Assembly (NCBI GenBank): GCA_030549905.1 | Contig: JAUQQK010000010.1 | Span: 1-64,000 of the forward strand | Length of the DNA: 64,000 bases | From: Aquificota bacterium | Lineage (GTDB): Bacteria > Aquificota > Aquificia > Aquificales > Aquificaceae | Reading direction: 5' to 3' | Part shown: positions 56,924 through 64,000 of the stretch, piece by piece | Layout of the letters: each line of letters opens with the position of its first letter | How positions within the stretch are numbered: position 1 is the first letter of the stretch | Position numbers and translations under genes: made by a program | The notes under the pieces: model-generated | Told to the model about the DNA's origin: nothing | The model's database searches: none | The model's input: the letters and a program-made list of their open reading frames with translations, nothing else

Positions 56924-58144
56924 ATGTTTTTACAAAAGGCAGGAAAAAGGGTGGTTTACTTAGACCACATAGCCACAACGCCCGTAGCTCAGGAAGTTAT
57001 TGAGGCAATGCTTCCCTACTTCAGGGAACACTTTGGAAACCCCACATCCCTTCATAGCTTTGGACAGGTGGCAAAGAAGGCAATAAACAAGGCAAGGGAG
57101 GCGCTGGCAAGCCTGATAAATGCCAATACGCCAGAGGAGATAATTTTCACTTCAGGAGGCATAGAGGCGAACAACTTAGCCATAAAGGGCATAGCGGAAG
57201 CCTATGAAAAGAAGGGAAAACATATAGTATCCACAGAGATTGAGCACCACTCAATACTGCACCCTCTCAAAAGCCTTGAAAGAAAGGGATGGGAAGTTGC
57301 ATATCTGAAGCCTGACAAGTATGGACTTATACACCCCGAGCAGGTGGCGGAGGCGGTACGTCCCGATACGGTGCTTGTGAGCATAGGGCATTCCAACAGA
57401 GAGATAGGCACCATTCAGAACATAAAGGAGCTGGTAAGGGCTGCAAAAGAAAAGAACCCTAAGGTCATATTCCACACGGACGCCTGTCCTACCCTCGGGC
57501 ATCATCCGGTGGACCTAAAAGACTGGGGTGTAGACGCCGCTTCCTTTACCGCACACCTCATGTATGGACCCAAAGGAGTGGGAGCCTTATGGACGCGTAA
57601 AGGTGTAAAGATAAGACCACTTATTGAGGGTGGCACGCAGGAAAGGGGCGTGCGGGCAGGTACAGAAAACGTGCCGGGAATAGTGGGCTTTGGAGCTGCC
57701 TGCGAGTTAGCCATGAAGGAGCTTCCAGACAGGATGCAGAGGCTCTCCTATTACAGGGACAAGCTGAGAAAGGGGCTGGAAGAAAGGCTTGACTATATAG
57801 AATTCACAGGGCATCCAACCCAAAGGCTTCCTCACCACCTTTCTCTCATCGTGCATCTCATTGAGGGTGAGGCAATGCTTCTAAGGCTTGACCTTATGGG
57901 CATAGAGACCGCCTCAGGCTCTGCCTGCGTTTCTCTGGCTTTAAAACAATCCCATGTGCTCTTTGCAGTGGGCGTGCCAAAGGAAGTGGCTAACGGCTCT
58001 ATCGTGTTTAGCTTCGGCAGGGACAACACGGAGGAAGATGTGGATTACGTGATAGAAGAGTTTCCAAAGACGGTCAAGCTCCTGAGAGAGTTATCCCCCT
58101 TCACGCCTGAAAACTGGGAGCAGTATGTGAAGAGTAAAAAATGA
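56924..58144 (+). CDS. cysteine desulfurase (NifS/IscS)-like protein lacking the PLP lysine
   Basis: 406 residues of clear IscS fold: YLDHIATTPV, SGGIEANNLAIKG, STEIEHHSI, and catalytic C335 in SGSACVSLALKQSH. But the lysine that binds PLP, in the usual GHKIYGPKG, is replaced: AHLMYGPKGVGA, with L212 at that place. D186 is kept but the stacking Gln is P189 (TDACPTLG). It may not bind PLP normally; a scaffold or partner role with Mrp is possible. Overlaps queH by 4 bases. Confidence 0.85.
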   Translation: MFLQKAGKRVVYLDHIATTPVAQEVIEAMLPYFREHFGNPTSLHSFGQVAKKAINKAREALASLINANTPEEIIFTSGGIEANNLAIKGIAEAYEKKGKHIVSTEIEHHSILHPLKSLERKGWEVAYLKPDKYGLIHPEQVAEAVRPDTVLVSIGHSNREIGTIQNIKELVRAAKEKNPKVIFHTDACPTLGHHPVDLKDWGVDAASFTAHLMYGPKGVGALWTRKGVKIRPLIEGGTQERGVRAGTENVPGIVGFGAACELAMKELPDRMQRLSYYRDKLRKGLEERLDYIEFTGHPTQRLPHHLSLIVHLIEGEAMLLRLDLMGIETASGSACVSLALKQSHVLFAVGVPKEVANGSIVFSFGRDNTEEDVDYVIEEFPKTVKLLRELSPFTPENWEQYVKSKK

Positions 58145-59385
58145 AGCTTCTGGTCCATATATGCTGTGCCCCCGATGCGGTTTATTTTCTCAAAAGGCTA
58201 AGGGAAGATTATCCTCAAGCCAGCATAGTGGGCTTTTTCTACGACCCAAACATACACCCCTATGAAGAATACAGGCTAAGATACATAGAAACCGAAAGAA
58301 CCTGCAGGGAGCTGGGCATAGAGCTTTATGAGGGTGAGTATGACCTTGAAGGCTGGCTTTCCTCAGTGAGGGGCTACGAGGAAGAGCCAGAGAGAGGAAG
58401 ACGCTGTGCCATATGCTTTGACTACAGGCTCTTAAGAAGCTTGGAGTTTGCAAAAAAAGTAGGAGCCACGCACCTTACCACTACCCTTCTCATGAGCCCA
58501 AAAAAAGAGTTTAACATGCTCAAAGAGAGCGGTCAGAAGGTGTGCGAAAACACGGGCATAGAGTTCTTAGCCTTAGACTACAGGAAGGGTGGAGGCACTC
58601 AGGAGATGTTCAGGCTTTCAAGGGAGCTGGAGCTATACCATCAGGATTACTGCGGGTGCATATACGGGCTCTTCAAGCAAAAGAAGGGTGAGGTCTTCTG
58701 GGACCTTGTATCCTTTGGCGGAAGGCCTCCCGGTAGCAAGGAGGAGATGCTCTTTATAAAAGAGGTAAGGCTCTATGCAGAAACAGAGCTTGGACTTTCC
58801 TGCAGGGAGTGGGACTTTGATTTTTTAAACTGGAGGGTATTGCAGGGCAAGTTAGAGGTGAAGGGTCAGGTGGTACCTTCCTTTGTGAGGCCCTATTCTG
58901 CTTCCGTTAGAGGTCTTTTGAAGGCGGACCCTGTGGAAAAGGCAGGCAATGTTATTTACTACAATAAGGGCGGGCTGAGAATCTTCCTAAAAGAGAGGCT
59001 TGAAGATGAACCCCTTGAGGACTTTGATGGCATATGCAGTCCAGCCTTTTTAGTTTCCAAGGAGTATGAAGAAGTGCTTACAAAAGAAAGGGTTAGCGTG
59101 AGCCTGCAGACCCATATGGAGCCTGGCAGGTCTTCCGTGCTTTTAATGGGAAGCCTTCAGGCAAAGGACATATACGCTATTCCTGCGGACACGCTTCAGG
59201 ACTCAAGGGGTCTCAGCTTAGAGGCTCTAAAAGAGCTTCTTTCCTCAAGCCTTGAGGAAGTGCTAAGAGGTGAAAGGGCTTATCTTCTGTGCGGAGCCTA
59301 CAGCCTCGGAAGGACAGGTATTAAATACTTTGAGCAAAGAACGGGCAGAAGGGTTAAAGCCCTTCTTTGTAGTCAAACTCCTTAG
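58141..59385 (+). CDS. queH: epoxyqueuosine reductase QueH with C-terminal extension
   Basis: 414 residues. N-terminal QueH domain (about 1-190): HICCAPDAV, RRCAICFDYRL, TTTLLMSPKKEF, and HQDYCGCIYG provide the cysteines for the 4Fe-4S and second metal site. It makes the last step to queuosine; tgt is at 7207. A further ~220 residues (from FGGRPPGSKEE) have no recognised motif except Cys residues near GICSPA and LLCGAYS. Overlaps the IscS-like gene, hinting at cluster supply. Confidence 0.9.
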   Translation: MKLLVHICCAPDAVYFLKRLREDYPQASIVGFFYDPNIHPYEEYRLRYIETERTCRELGIELYEGEYDLEGWLSSVRGYEEEPERGRRCAICFDYRLLRSLEFAKKVGATHLTTTLLMSPKKEFNMLKESGQKVCENTGIEFLALDYRKGGGTQEMFRLSRELELYHQDYCGCIYGLFKQKKGEVFWDLVSFGGRPPGSKEEMLFIKEVRLYAETELGLSCREWDFDFLNWRVLQGKLEVKGQVVPSFVRPYSASVRGLLKADPVEKAGNVIYYNKGGLRIFLKERLEDEPLEDFDGICSPAFLVSKEYEEVLTKERVSVSLQTHMEPGRSSVLLMGSLQAKDIYAIPADTLQDSRGLSLEALKELLSSSLEEVLRGERAYLLCGAYSLGRTGIKYFEQRTGRRVKALLCSQTP

Positions 59386-60112
59386 ATTCAAGCCACAGCC
59401 TGTCCATCTCCTCAAGGCTCATATATTTTAAGTCCTTGCCCATTTCTTTAGCTTTCTTCTCCATATACCTGAACCGCCTCTCAAAGCGGTCGTTTGCCTT
59501 TTGCAGGGCAATCTCCGCATCAAGCCTTAAAAACCTTGCCAGCTCCACCACAGCAGTCAGTATATCGCCAAGCTCATGCTCAAGCTCCTTTTCTTCACCT
59601 TTTTCCAGAGCCTGCCTTAGCTCCTGTACCTCTTCCTCTAACTTTTCAAAGACCTGTTCTATCCTTTCAAAATCAAAGCCCACAAGGCTTGCCCTGTCCT
59701 GCAGCTTTTGAGACCTCATGAGGGCAGGAAGGCTTTTGGGAACTCCGTCCAGCACGCTATCCCTTTCCTTTGCTTTCCTCTCCTCCCATTTTTTCAAAAC
59801 CTCTTCAGGGCTTTCACAGCCAAAGACATGAGGATGTCTTTCTATAAGCTTTTTGTTAAGCCCCTTAATAACATCCTCCATATCAAAAGCTCCCCTCTCC
59901 TTTGCAATCTGGCTGTGGAAAACCACCTGCAAAAGCAGGTCCCCAAGCTCTTCTTTTAATTTCTCATCGTCCTTTGAGCCTATGGCATCAAGCACCTCAT
60001 AGGCTTCCTCAATAAGGTATTTTCTCAGGCTCTCATGGGTTTGCTCCCTGTCCCACGGGCATTTCTTTCTGAGCTCCTCCATTATCCTCAAAAGCTCAAG
60101 AAAGGCTTCCAT
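59354..60112 (-). CDS. mazG: MazG nucleoside triphosphate pyrophosphohydrolase
   Basis: 252 residues, two-domain form. Domain 1 has CPWDREQTHESLRKYLIEEAYEVLDAI and E-x-x-E/D metal residues (EELGDLLLQVVFHS); domain 2 repeats EELEHELGDILTAVVELARFL. Hydrolyses house-cleaning or signalling NTPs. Starts 7 bases after a TATAAT. Divergent from the coiled-coil gene. Confidence 0.95.
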   Translation of the reverse strand: MEAFLELLRIMEELRKKCPWDREQTHESLRKYLIEEAYEVLDAIGSKDDEKLKEELGDLLLQVVFHSQIAKERGAFDMEDVIKGLNKKLIERHPHVFGCESPEEVLKKWEERKAKERDSVLDGVPKSLPALMRSQKLQDRASLVGFDFERIEQVFEKLEEEVQELRQALEKGEEKELEHELGDILTAVVELARFLRLDAEIALQKANDRFERRFRYMEKKAKEMGKDLKYMSLEEMDRLWLESKEFDYKEGL

Positions 60113-60116
60113 GGCT

Positions 60117-60125
60117 TATATTATA
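60117..60125. promoter_or_regulatory. overlapping divergent -10 boxes, mazG and coiled-coil operon
   Basis: Minus-strand TATAAT (60120-60125) lies 7 bases before the mazG ATG; plus-strand TATATT (60117-60122) lies 8 bases before the ATG at 60131. Both messages would be leaderless and mutually exclusive. Confidence 0.45.
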
Positions 60126-60130
60126 AGACT

Positions 60131-61333
60131 ATGGTAAGAGAGGCACTAAAGCTTCTTTTCCTTCTTGTTTCTTATAACTTTATACTGCATTACATATCAC
60201 AGTACTTTTCACTTCCCCTATTTCCCTCCGACGCAGAAGGTGTGCTTACTCTTTTTGCCTTTAGCTCCGCCCTTTATTTAGCCTGGCTTACCGGCTACAG
60301 AGAAAAGACGGTCCTATGGCTTGCATACCTCATATTCTTCCAGATACTGGGTCTTGCCCTTCTCAGGCAGAACCATGAGATAGTTTTGGAGTTTGGACCT
60401 TCTTTTCTCATAAGCATAGGTCTTATATGGCTCTTTGAATCTCCACAAGAGATAAGGATGAAAAGGCTTGAGGAAGAAAAGAGAAGGCTTGAAGAGGAGA
60501 TAGACAAAAACAGCTTAGAGGTTCAAAAACTTAGGGAACAGATTGGGCTTTCTCAGGAGCTCATAGAAAGACTTATGAGGGATAAGGAGAGGGTAGAGGC
60601 AGAACTTAGAAGTATAAAAGAAAATGAGTCTGTTAAAAGGGAGGAGCTTGAGAGGGAAAAGGAAAAACTATCTCAAAGGCTTGAAGAGGCTCAGAAGAAG
60701 CTTTCTGAATACATGGAACGGCTTAACAGTCTGTCAGAGGTAAACAGGGGTCTTTTTGAAATGCTTTCAGAAATTCAGGAAAAAGAGCCAAAGGGTGGAA
60801 AGGAGGAGCTGGCAAGGCTAAGGCAGGAAAGAAAAAAGTTATCAAAGGAGCTTATACAGCTTCAGGAGCTGGTGGAGGATTTTTGCAAAGAGAATGAAAG
60901 ACTAAACAGGAAGGTAGAAGAGCTTATGCAGTCCCTTGAAGTTGAAAGAAGAACAAGACAGAGGCTTGAAGTGGAGCTTGAAAACCTCAGAAAGGAGACA
61001 ATAGGCGTTAAAGAGCTTTACAGAGAAGTTTTTGAGTGGCTTTTTGAGAATATAGAGACGGAAGACAGGGCACTGGAAGAGTTTATAAGGCTTGATAGGA
61101 GTTTAAAAAGAGAGTTTATCAGAGAGCTGCTTCTTCTTGACATGAAGGACAGGAACGAAAGGTTTGAGAAGCTAAGGGGCAGGGATGTCTTTAAGCTAAA
61201 GCCCATGGGCGGACGGATATACTTTACCTTCGGTGATAAAAAAAGATGGAAGGTGCTGGGCTTCCTTGAAGGGGAAGATGACAAGGTAAAGGACAGATAC
61301 ATAAGGGAGCTTCTGGTAAAATATAAAAGTTAA
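60131..61333 (+). CDS. membrane-anchored coiled-coil protein with C-terminal RelE-like segment
   Basis: 400 residues from ATG 60131. Three to four membrane helices (about 5-115) are followed by a long charged coiled coil (about 120-310, E/K/R/L-rich), and a C-terminal ~75 residues reading FEKLRGRDVFKLKPMGGRIYFTF and WKVLGFLEGEDDKVKDRYI. That pattern resembles the RelE/ParE toxin beta-sheet, though no catalytic set can be named. First gene of an operon with baeRF and NYN proteins. Function unknown. Confidence 0.6.
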   Translation: MVREALKLLFLLVSYNFILHYISQYFSLPLFPSDAEGVLTLFAFSSALYLAWLTGYREKTVLWLAYLIFFQILGLALLRQNHEIVLEFGPSFLISIGLIWLFESPQEIRMKRLEEEKRRLEEEIDKNSLEVQKLREQIGLSQELIERLMRDKERVEAELRSIKENESVKREELEREKEKLSQRLEEAQKKLSEYMERLNSLSEVNRGLFEMLSEIQEKEPKGGKEELARLRQERKKLSKELIQLQELVEDFCKENERLNRKVEELMQSLEVERRTRQRLEVELENLRKETIGVKELYREVFEWLFENIETEDRALEEFIRLDRSLKREFIRELLLLDMKDRNERFEKLRGRDVFKLKPMGGRIYFTFGDKKRWKVLGFLEGEDDKVKDRYIRELLVKYKS

Positions 61334-61355
61334 ACAGCTTAAAAGGAGGTTGTGA

Positions 61356-62573
61356 ATGTTGGAGCTTAGGAACACGCTTGAAAGGCTACTTTCCTTCAAG
61401 CCAGACGGTTTTCTTGTATCAAGTCTCTATTTAAAGCTTGATGTGGAGAGCCGGACAGACAGGAAGTACCTGAGAACCTTTAAGGACCTTGTAAAAACCC
61501 AGAGGGAATATTTAGAAAAGAGGGGATTAAGGAAGGACGTTTACAGCTCTGTGGAAGAAGACTTTAAAAGGTTTGAAGAGTTTCTGTCAGAGCCTGACAA
61601 CTTAAAGGGTGGCAGGGGAATAGCGCTATTTTCCTCTTCCGCAGGAGGTCTGTTTGAAGTGGTGAAATTGCCCTATGTTTACAAAAACAGGCTTATGGTG
61701 GCAACAGACCCCTTGGTGAGAGAGATAGTTGCCATTGACGAAGAGCTTGGCAGGGTTGGAGTTCTCCTTATAGACAGGAAACATGTCAGGTTTTTCCTTA
61801 TGAACCTTGTGGGATTAGAGGAGGTGGTGGATTTTCTTGAACCCTTAGCTACAAGGGCTCATAAGTTTCATGCTGGCGGTAGCATGCTTAAGGGTGCTCA
61901 GGGTCTTATGAAGTTTTCTATGCCTGCGAGGATAGGCGGTCCCAATGTGGTTCAGCATGCCTTTGGTGAATACAGGTTCCACATGAGGATACAGGAAGAA
62001 AAGCACAGGCTCTTTAAGATAGCTAACGACGCCCTTATGGAAGCCTGGAAGGAACACAAATTTGACAAGCTGGTTATAGGAAGTGAAAGGGAAGACATAA
62101 GGGAAATAGAAAACCACCTGCATACATACCTTCTTGAAAGGCTCGTGGGCTACATAAAGGCAAGCCCCTCCTATGTAAATGAAAGCGAGCTAAGAGAGAA
62201 GGTAATAGACCTGCTTATCCAGAAGGACAGAGAAGATGAAGAGAGGCTTATAAAGGAGCTTGCGGAGCTTGAAGGTAAGGGTCTTGCGGTAAACGGCACC
62301 TCAAAGGTGCTTGAACAGCTTTACATGGGTAATGTAAGGGTGCTTTTAGTGCCTGAAAGCTTTACAAAGCCCGGGTATGTGTGCGAAAAGTCTCACCTGC
62401 CCATGCTAAAGCCCGAATGCCCTTCTGAAGAAAAGGCTTACGAGGTGCCCGATGTGGTAGATGAGATAATGGAGTTTGCCTTTGAAGAAAGGGCAAGGGT
62501 TGAGGTGGTGGCAAGACCGGAGCTTCAAAAGAAGATAGATGGACTTGCTTGCTTTATGCGGTTTAGCATATGA
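61356..62573 (+). CDS. baeRF-type eRF1/Vms1-like protein
   Basis: 405 residues resembling bacterial archaeo-eukaryotic release-factor homologues: N-terminal FLVSSLYLKLDVESRTDRKYLRTFKD, central VLLIDRKHVRFFLMNL then HKFHAGGSMLKGAQGL at the place of the GGQ loop, EEKHRLFKIANDALMEAWKE, and an eRF1-domain-3 end with GTSKVLEQLYMGNVRVLLVPES and C-x-C pairs (YVCEKSH, KPECP). May be a peptidyl-tRNA hydrolase or ribosome-rescue factor. GGAGG before the ATG; 4-base overlap with the NYN gene. Confidence 0.7.
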   Translation: MLELRNTLERLLSFKPDGFLVSSLYLKLDVESRTDRKYLRTFKDLVKTQREYLEKRGLRKDVYSSVEEDFKRFEEFLSEPDNLKGGRGIALFSSSAGGLFEVVKLPYVYKNRLMVATDPLVREIVAIDEELGRVGVLLIDRKHVRFFLMNLVGLEEVVDFLEPLATRAHKFHAGGSMLKGAQGLMKFSMPARIGGPNVVQHAFGEYRFHMRIQEEKHRLFKIANDALMEAWKEHKFDKLVIGSEREDIREIENHLHTYLLERLVGYIKASPSYVNESELREKVIDLLIQKDREDEERLIKELAELEGKGLAVNGTSKVLEQLYMGNVRVLLVPESFTKPGYVCEKSHLPMLKPECPSEEKAYEVPDVVDEIMEFAFEERARVEVVARPELQKKIDGLACFMRFSI

Positions 62574-63166
62574 ACTATGAGAGGGTTGTTATACTGATAG
62601 ATGGTTCCAACCTCTTTCATGCCATAAGGTATCTGAATATAAAAGTTGATTACACAAGGCTTGTGGAGTTTCTGCGTGAAGACAGAAGGCTCATAAGGGC
62701 TTACTTTTATGGTGCGGTGCCGCAGGAAAAGGATGTGAAAAGGAACAGCCCGGAGTGGGAAAGCCTAATAAGGCAAAAGAGGTTTCTTGAAGAGCTTTCC
62801 CTTCAGGGCATTAAGGTAAAACTTGCACACTTGAGGAAACTGCCCTCTGGAGAATACATAGAGAAGGAAGTAGATATTATGCTCGCCACCGATATGCTGA
62901 GCATGGCTTATATGAACGTTTATGATACGGCGGTGCTGGTAAGCGGAGACAGTGATTTTTCCTACACGGTTGAGGAGGTGCAGAGGATCGGCAAAAGGGT
63001 AGAAAACGCTTCCTTTAAAAGGACAAGCTCCTACCATCTTAGAAAGGTTTGCGACAGGTTTATACTTCTTGATGACTTTTTAGACAGGTTTGTGGTAGAA
63101 GAAAAGATTGAGGTTTCTCAGGAGCTTAGCTTCTGGGAAAGAATAAAAAGGCTATGGAAGGGCTGA
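62570..63166 (+). CDS. NYN-domain (LabA/PIN-like) RNase
   Basis: 198 residues. Metal-binding acids are in VILIDGSNLFHAI, KEVDIMLATDMLSMA and VLVSGDSDFSYTVEEV, the complete NYN set. Predicted endoribonuclease. C-terminal helix FWERIKRLWKG may touch the membrane or a partner. Translationally coupled to the eRF1-like gene and overlapping ribF by 13 bases. Confidence 0.9.
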   Translation: MNYERVVILIDGSNLFHAIRYLNIKVDYTRLVEFLREDRRLIRAYFYGAVPQEKDVKRNSPEWESLIRQKRFLEELSLQGIKVKLAHLRKLPSGEYIEKEVDIMLATDMLSMAYMNVYDTAVLVSGDSDFSYTVEEVQRIGKRVENASFKRTSSYHLRKVCDRFILLDDFLDRFVVEEKIEVSQELSFWERIKRLWKG

Positions 63167-64000
63167 TATGTCTTAAAACCAGCAGGAGTGGATGCATAAA
63201 GGGCGTTGAGTGTTTGGAAGAACTAAAAGAGCCTACTGTTCTTACAGTTGGAAATTTTGACGGCGTCCATAAGGGTCATGCAGTGCTACTTGAAAAGGTA
63301 CTAAAAAGGGCAAAAGAGCTTGGGCTTAAAAGCCTTGTCCTGTCCTTTTATCCACATCCTATAAAGGTTCTGAGCCATCAGCAAGCTCCCTGTGAGCTTA
63401 CAAATCTTTGGGAGAGGGCTGAGCTTTTAAAGTCCCAAGGAATGGACTATGTGGTCTTTATAAAGTTTGACAAGGACTTTTCAAAAATGCCGGCGGAGGA
63501 CTTTATAAGGGAAATAATATACAAAAGGCTCAAGTGCAGGCACTTAGTGGTGGGTTATGACTGGCGTTTTGGCTACAGGAGGGAGGGAGAGATTGAGCTT
63601 GCTAAGGAGCTGGGCAAAGAGCTGGGCTTTGAGGTGGAGGAAGTCCAGCCCTACAAAATAAACGGACATGTGGTGAGCAGTACACTTATCAGAAGGCTTT
63701 TGCACATGGGCAGGCTGGAAGAAGCACAGACTTATTTAGGAAGAAGATATTATATAAAGAGAAAAGTGGTAAGGGGCGAAGGTAGAGGCTCAAAGATTGG
63801 TTTTCCCACCGCAAACTTAGAAGGGACAGAAAACCTATGCTTGAAGGAGGGCGTGTATGCAGTCAGAGTAGAAGACAACCTTCTGGCGGTAGCCAACTAT
63901 GGCTATAGACCAACCTTTGAAGGAAAGAAGAAAGTGCTTGAGGTGCATATTCCACACTTTGAAGGAAACTTAAGAGGCAAGACCATAAAGGTGGAGTTTC
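63154..64000 (+). CDS. ribF: bifunctional riboflavin kinase/FAD synthetase (partial, 3' end off window)
   Basis: Frame open from ATG 63154 to the window end (282 codons). Adenylyltransferase domain: TVLTVGNFDGVHKGHAVLL (HxGH), VVGYDWRFGYRREGE, and VVSSTLIRRLL. Riboflavin-kinase domain begins GRRYYIKRKVVRGEGRGSKIGFPTANL (PTAN motif). Makes FMN and FAD. The start is poorly supported (AAAAGG two bases upstream); TSRSG stretch before KGVECLEELKEP may be extra. Confidence 0.93.
   Translation, partial: MEGLICLKTSRSGCIKGVECLEELKEPTVLTVGNFDGVHKGHAVLLEKVLKRAKELGLKSLVLSFYPHPIKVLSHQQAPCELTNLWERAELLKSQGMDYVVFIKFDKDFSKMPAEDFIREIIYKRLKCRHLVVGYDWRFGYRREGEIELAKELGKELGFEVEEVQPYKINGHVVSSTLIRRLLHMGRLEEAQTYLGRRYYIKRKVVRGEGRGSKIGFPTANLEGTENLCLKEGVYAVRVEDNLLAVANYGYRPTFEGKKKVLEVHIPHFEGNLRGKTIKVEF

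Overview
This 64 kb window looks like the chromosome of a thermophilic, Gram-negative, hydrogen- or sulfur-type Aquificota bacterium (Hydrogenobacter/Thermocrinis/Aquifex relatives). The basis is a class I histone-deacetylase-like protein that matches the Aquifex HDLP layout residue for residue, a ba3-type oxidase with its tiny IIa subunit, a one-domain WaaA, a short TilS, AGG/AGA/ATA-rich codon use, and very tight gene packing with 4-20 nt overlaps. The lipoprotein carrier LolA, WaaA, LPS/RND/TolC genes and flagellar MS-ring genes show two membranes and motility.

Layout. 1-8334 (minus strand): tgt, an exported TPR protein, flgB-flgC-fliE-fliF-fliM-fliN, cheZ, cheY and a soluble chemoreceptor cut by the window edge. 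8381-10130: accessory patch with a nonsense-mutated DDE transposase, a small CRISPR array with a strong leader promoter but no cas genes, a head-to-head 8-bp iteron array and a 67-aa protein. 10297-13880: dapL, a CBS/GGDEF-like/Cache protein and HDLP. 13864-16937 (minus): ba3 oxidase operon (IIa, II, I, SCO). 17136-19460: thiS, thiG, hemY. 19441-25439 (minus): nucleotidyltransferase, Mut7-C, leuC, ftsH, tilS, a helical-repeat protein and panD. 25515-28564: ilvE, a degenerate M28 peptidase, lolA, GNAT. 28527-31154 (minus): ttuA, ttuB, metF, a hypothetical, GYD.

31188-41070 is an efflux island: an RND pump diverges from a six-gene operon (membrane-fusion protein, TolC, TetR, TolC, EmrA-like, EmrB-like) across a spacer holding a GACCGGTC operator. 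41183-45681 has gcvPA, gcvH, a nucleotidyltransferase-like protein, inositol-phosphate synthase and waaA; then secD, a FliK-like protein, a structured intergenic stretch, a NifU-domain protein, rimM, DUF29, lpd, a NosL/YHS-like membrane protein, superoxide dismutase, a PCuAC copper chaperone, tRNA-Arg, a fold-III decarboxylase and a PilT-like pseudo-ATPase. 55885-59385 has an Mrp ATPase, a cysteine-desulfurase-like protein without its PLP lysine, and queH with a long C-terminal extension. 59354-64000: mazG diverges from a membrane coiled-coil protein, an eRF1-like (baeRF) protein, a NYN RNase and ribF, which is cut by the window end.

Most interesting: the lysine-less IscS-like protein next to an Mrp with a broken CxxC; the baeRF-NYN-coiled-coil operon, which reads as a translation or RNA quality-control module; the inverted iteron array beside the CRISPR leader; and a structured RNA candidate at 48700-48795. 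Many promoters place TATAAT 6-10 nt before the start codon, which suggests leaderless transcripts. Family assignments rest on motifs read by eye; no database search was possible.
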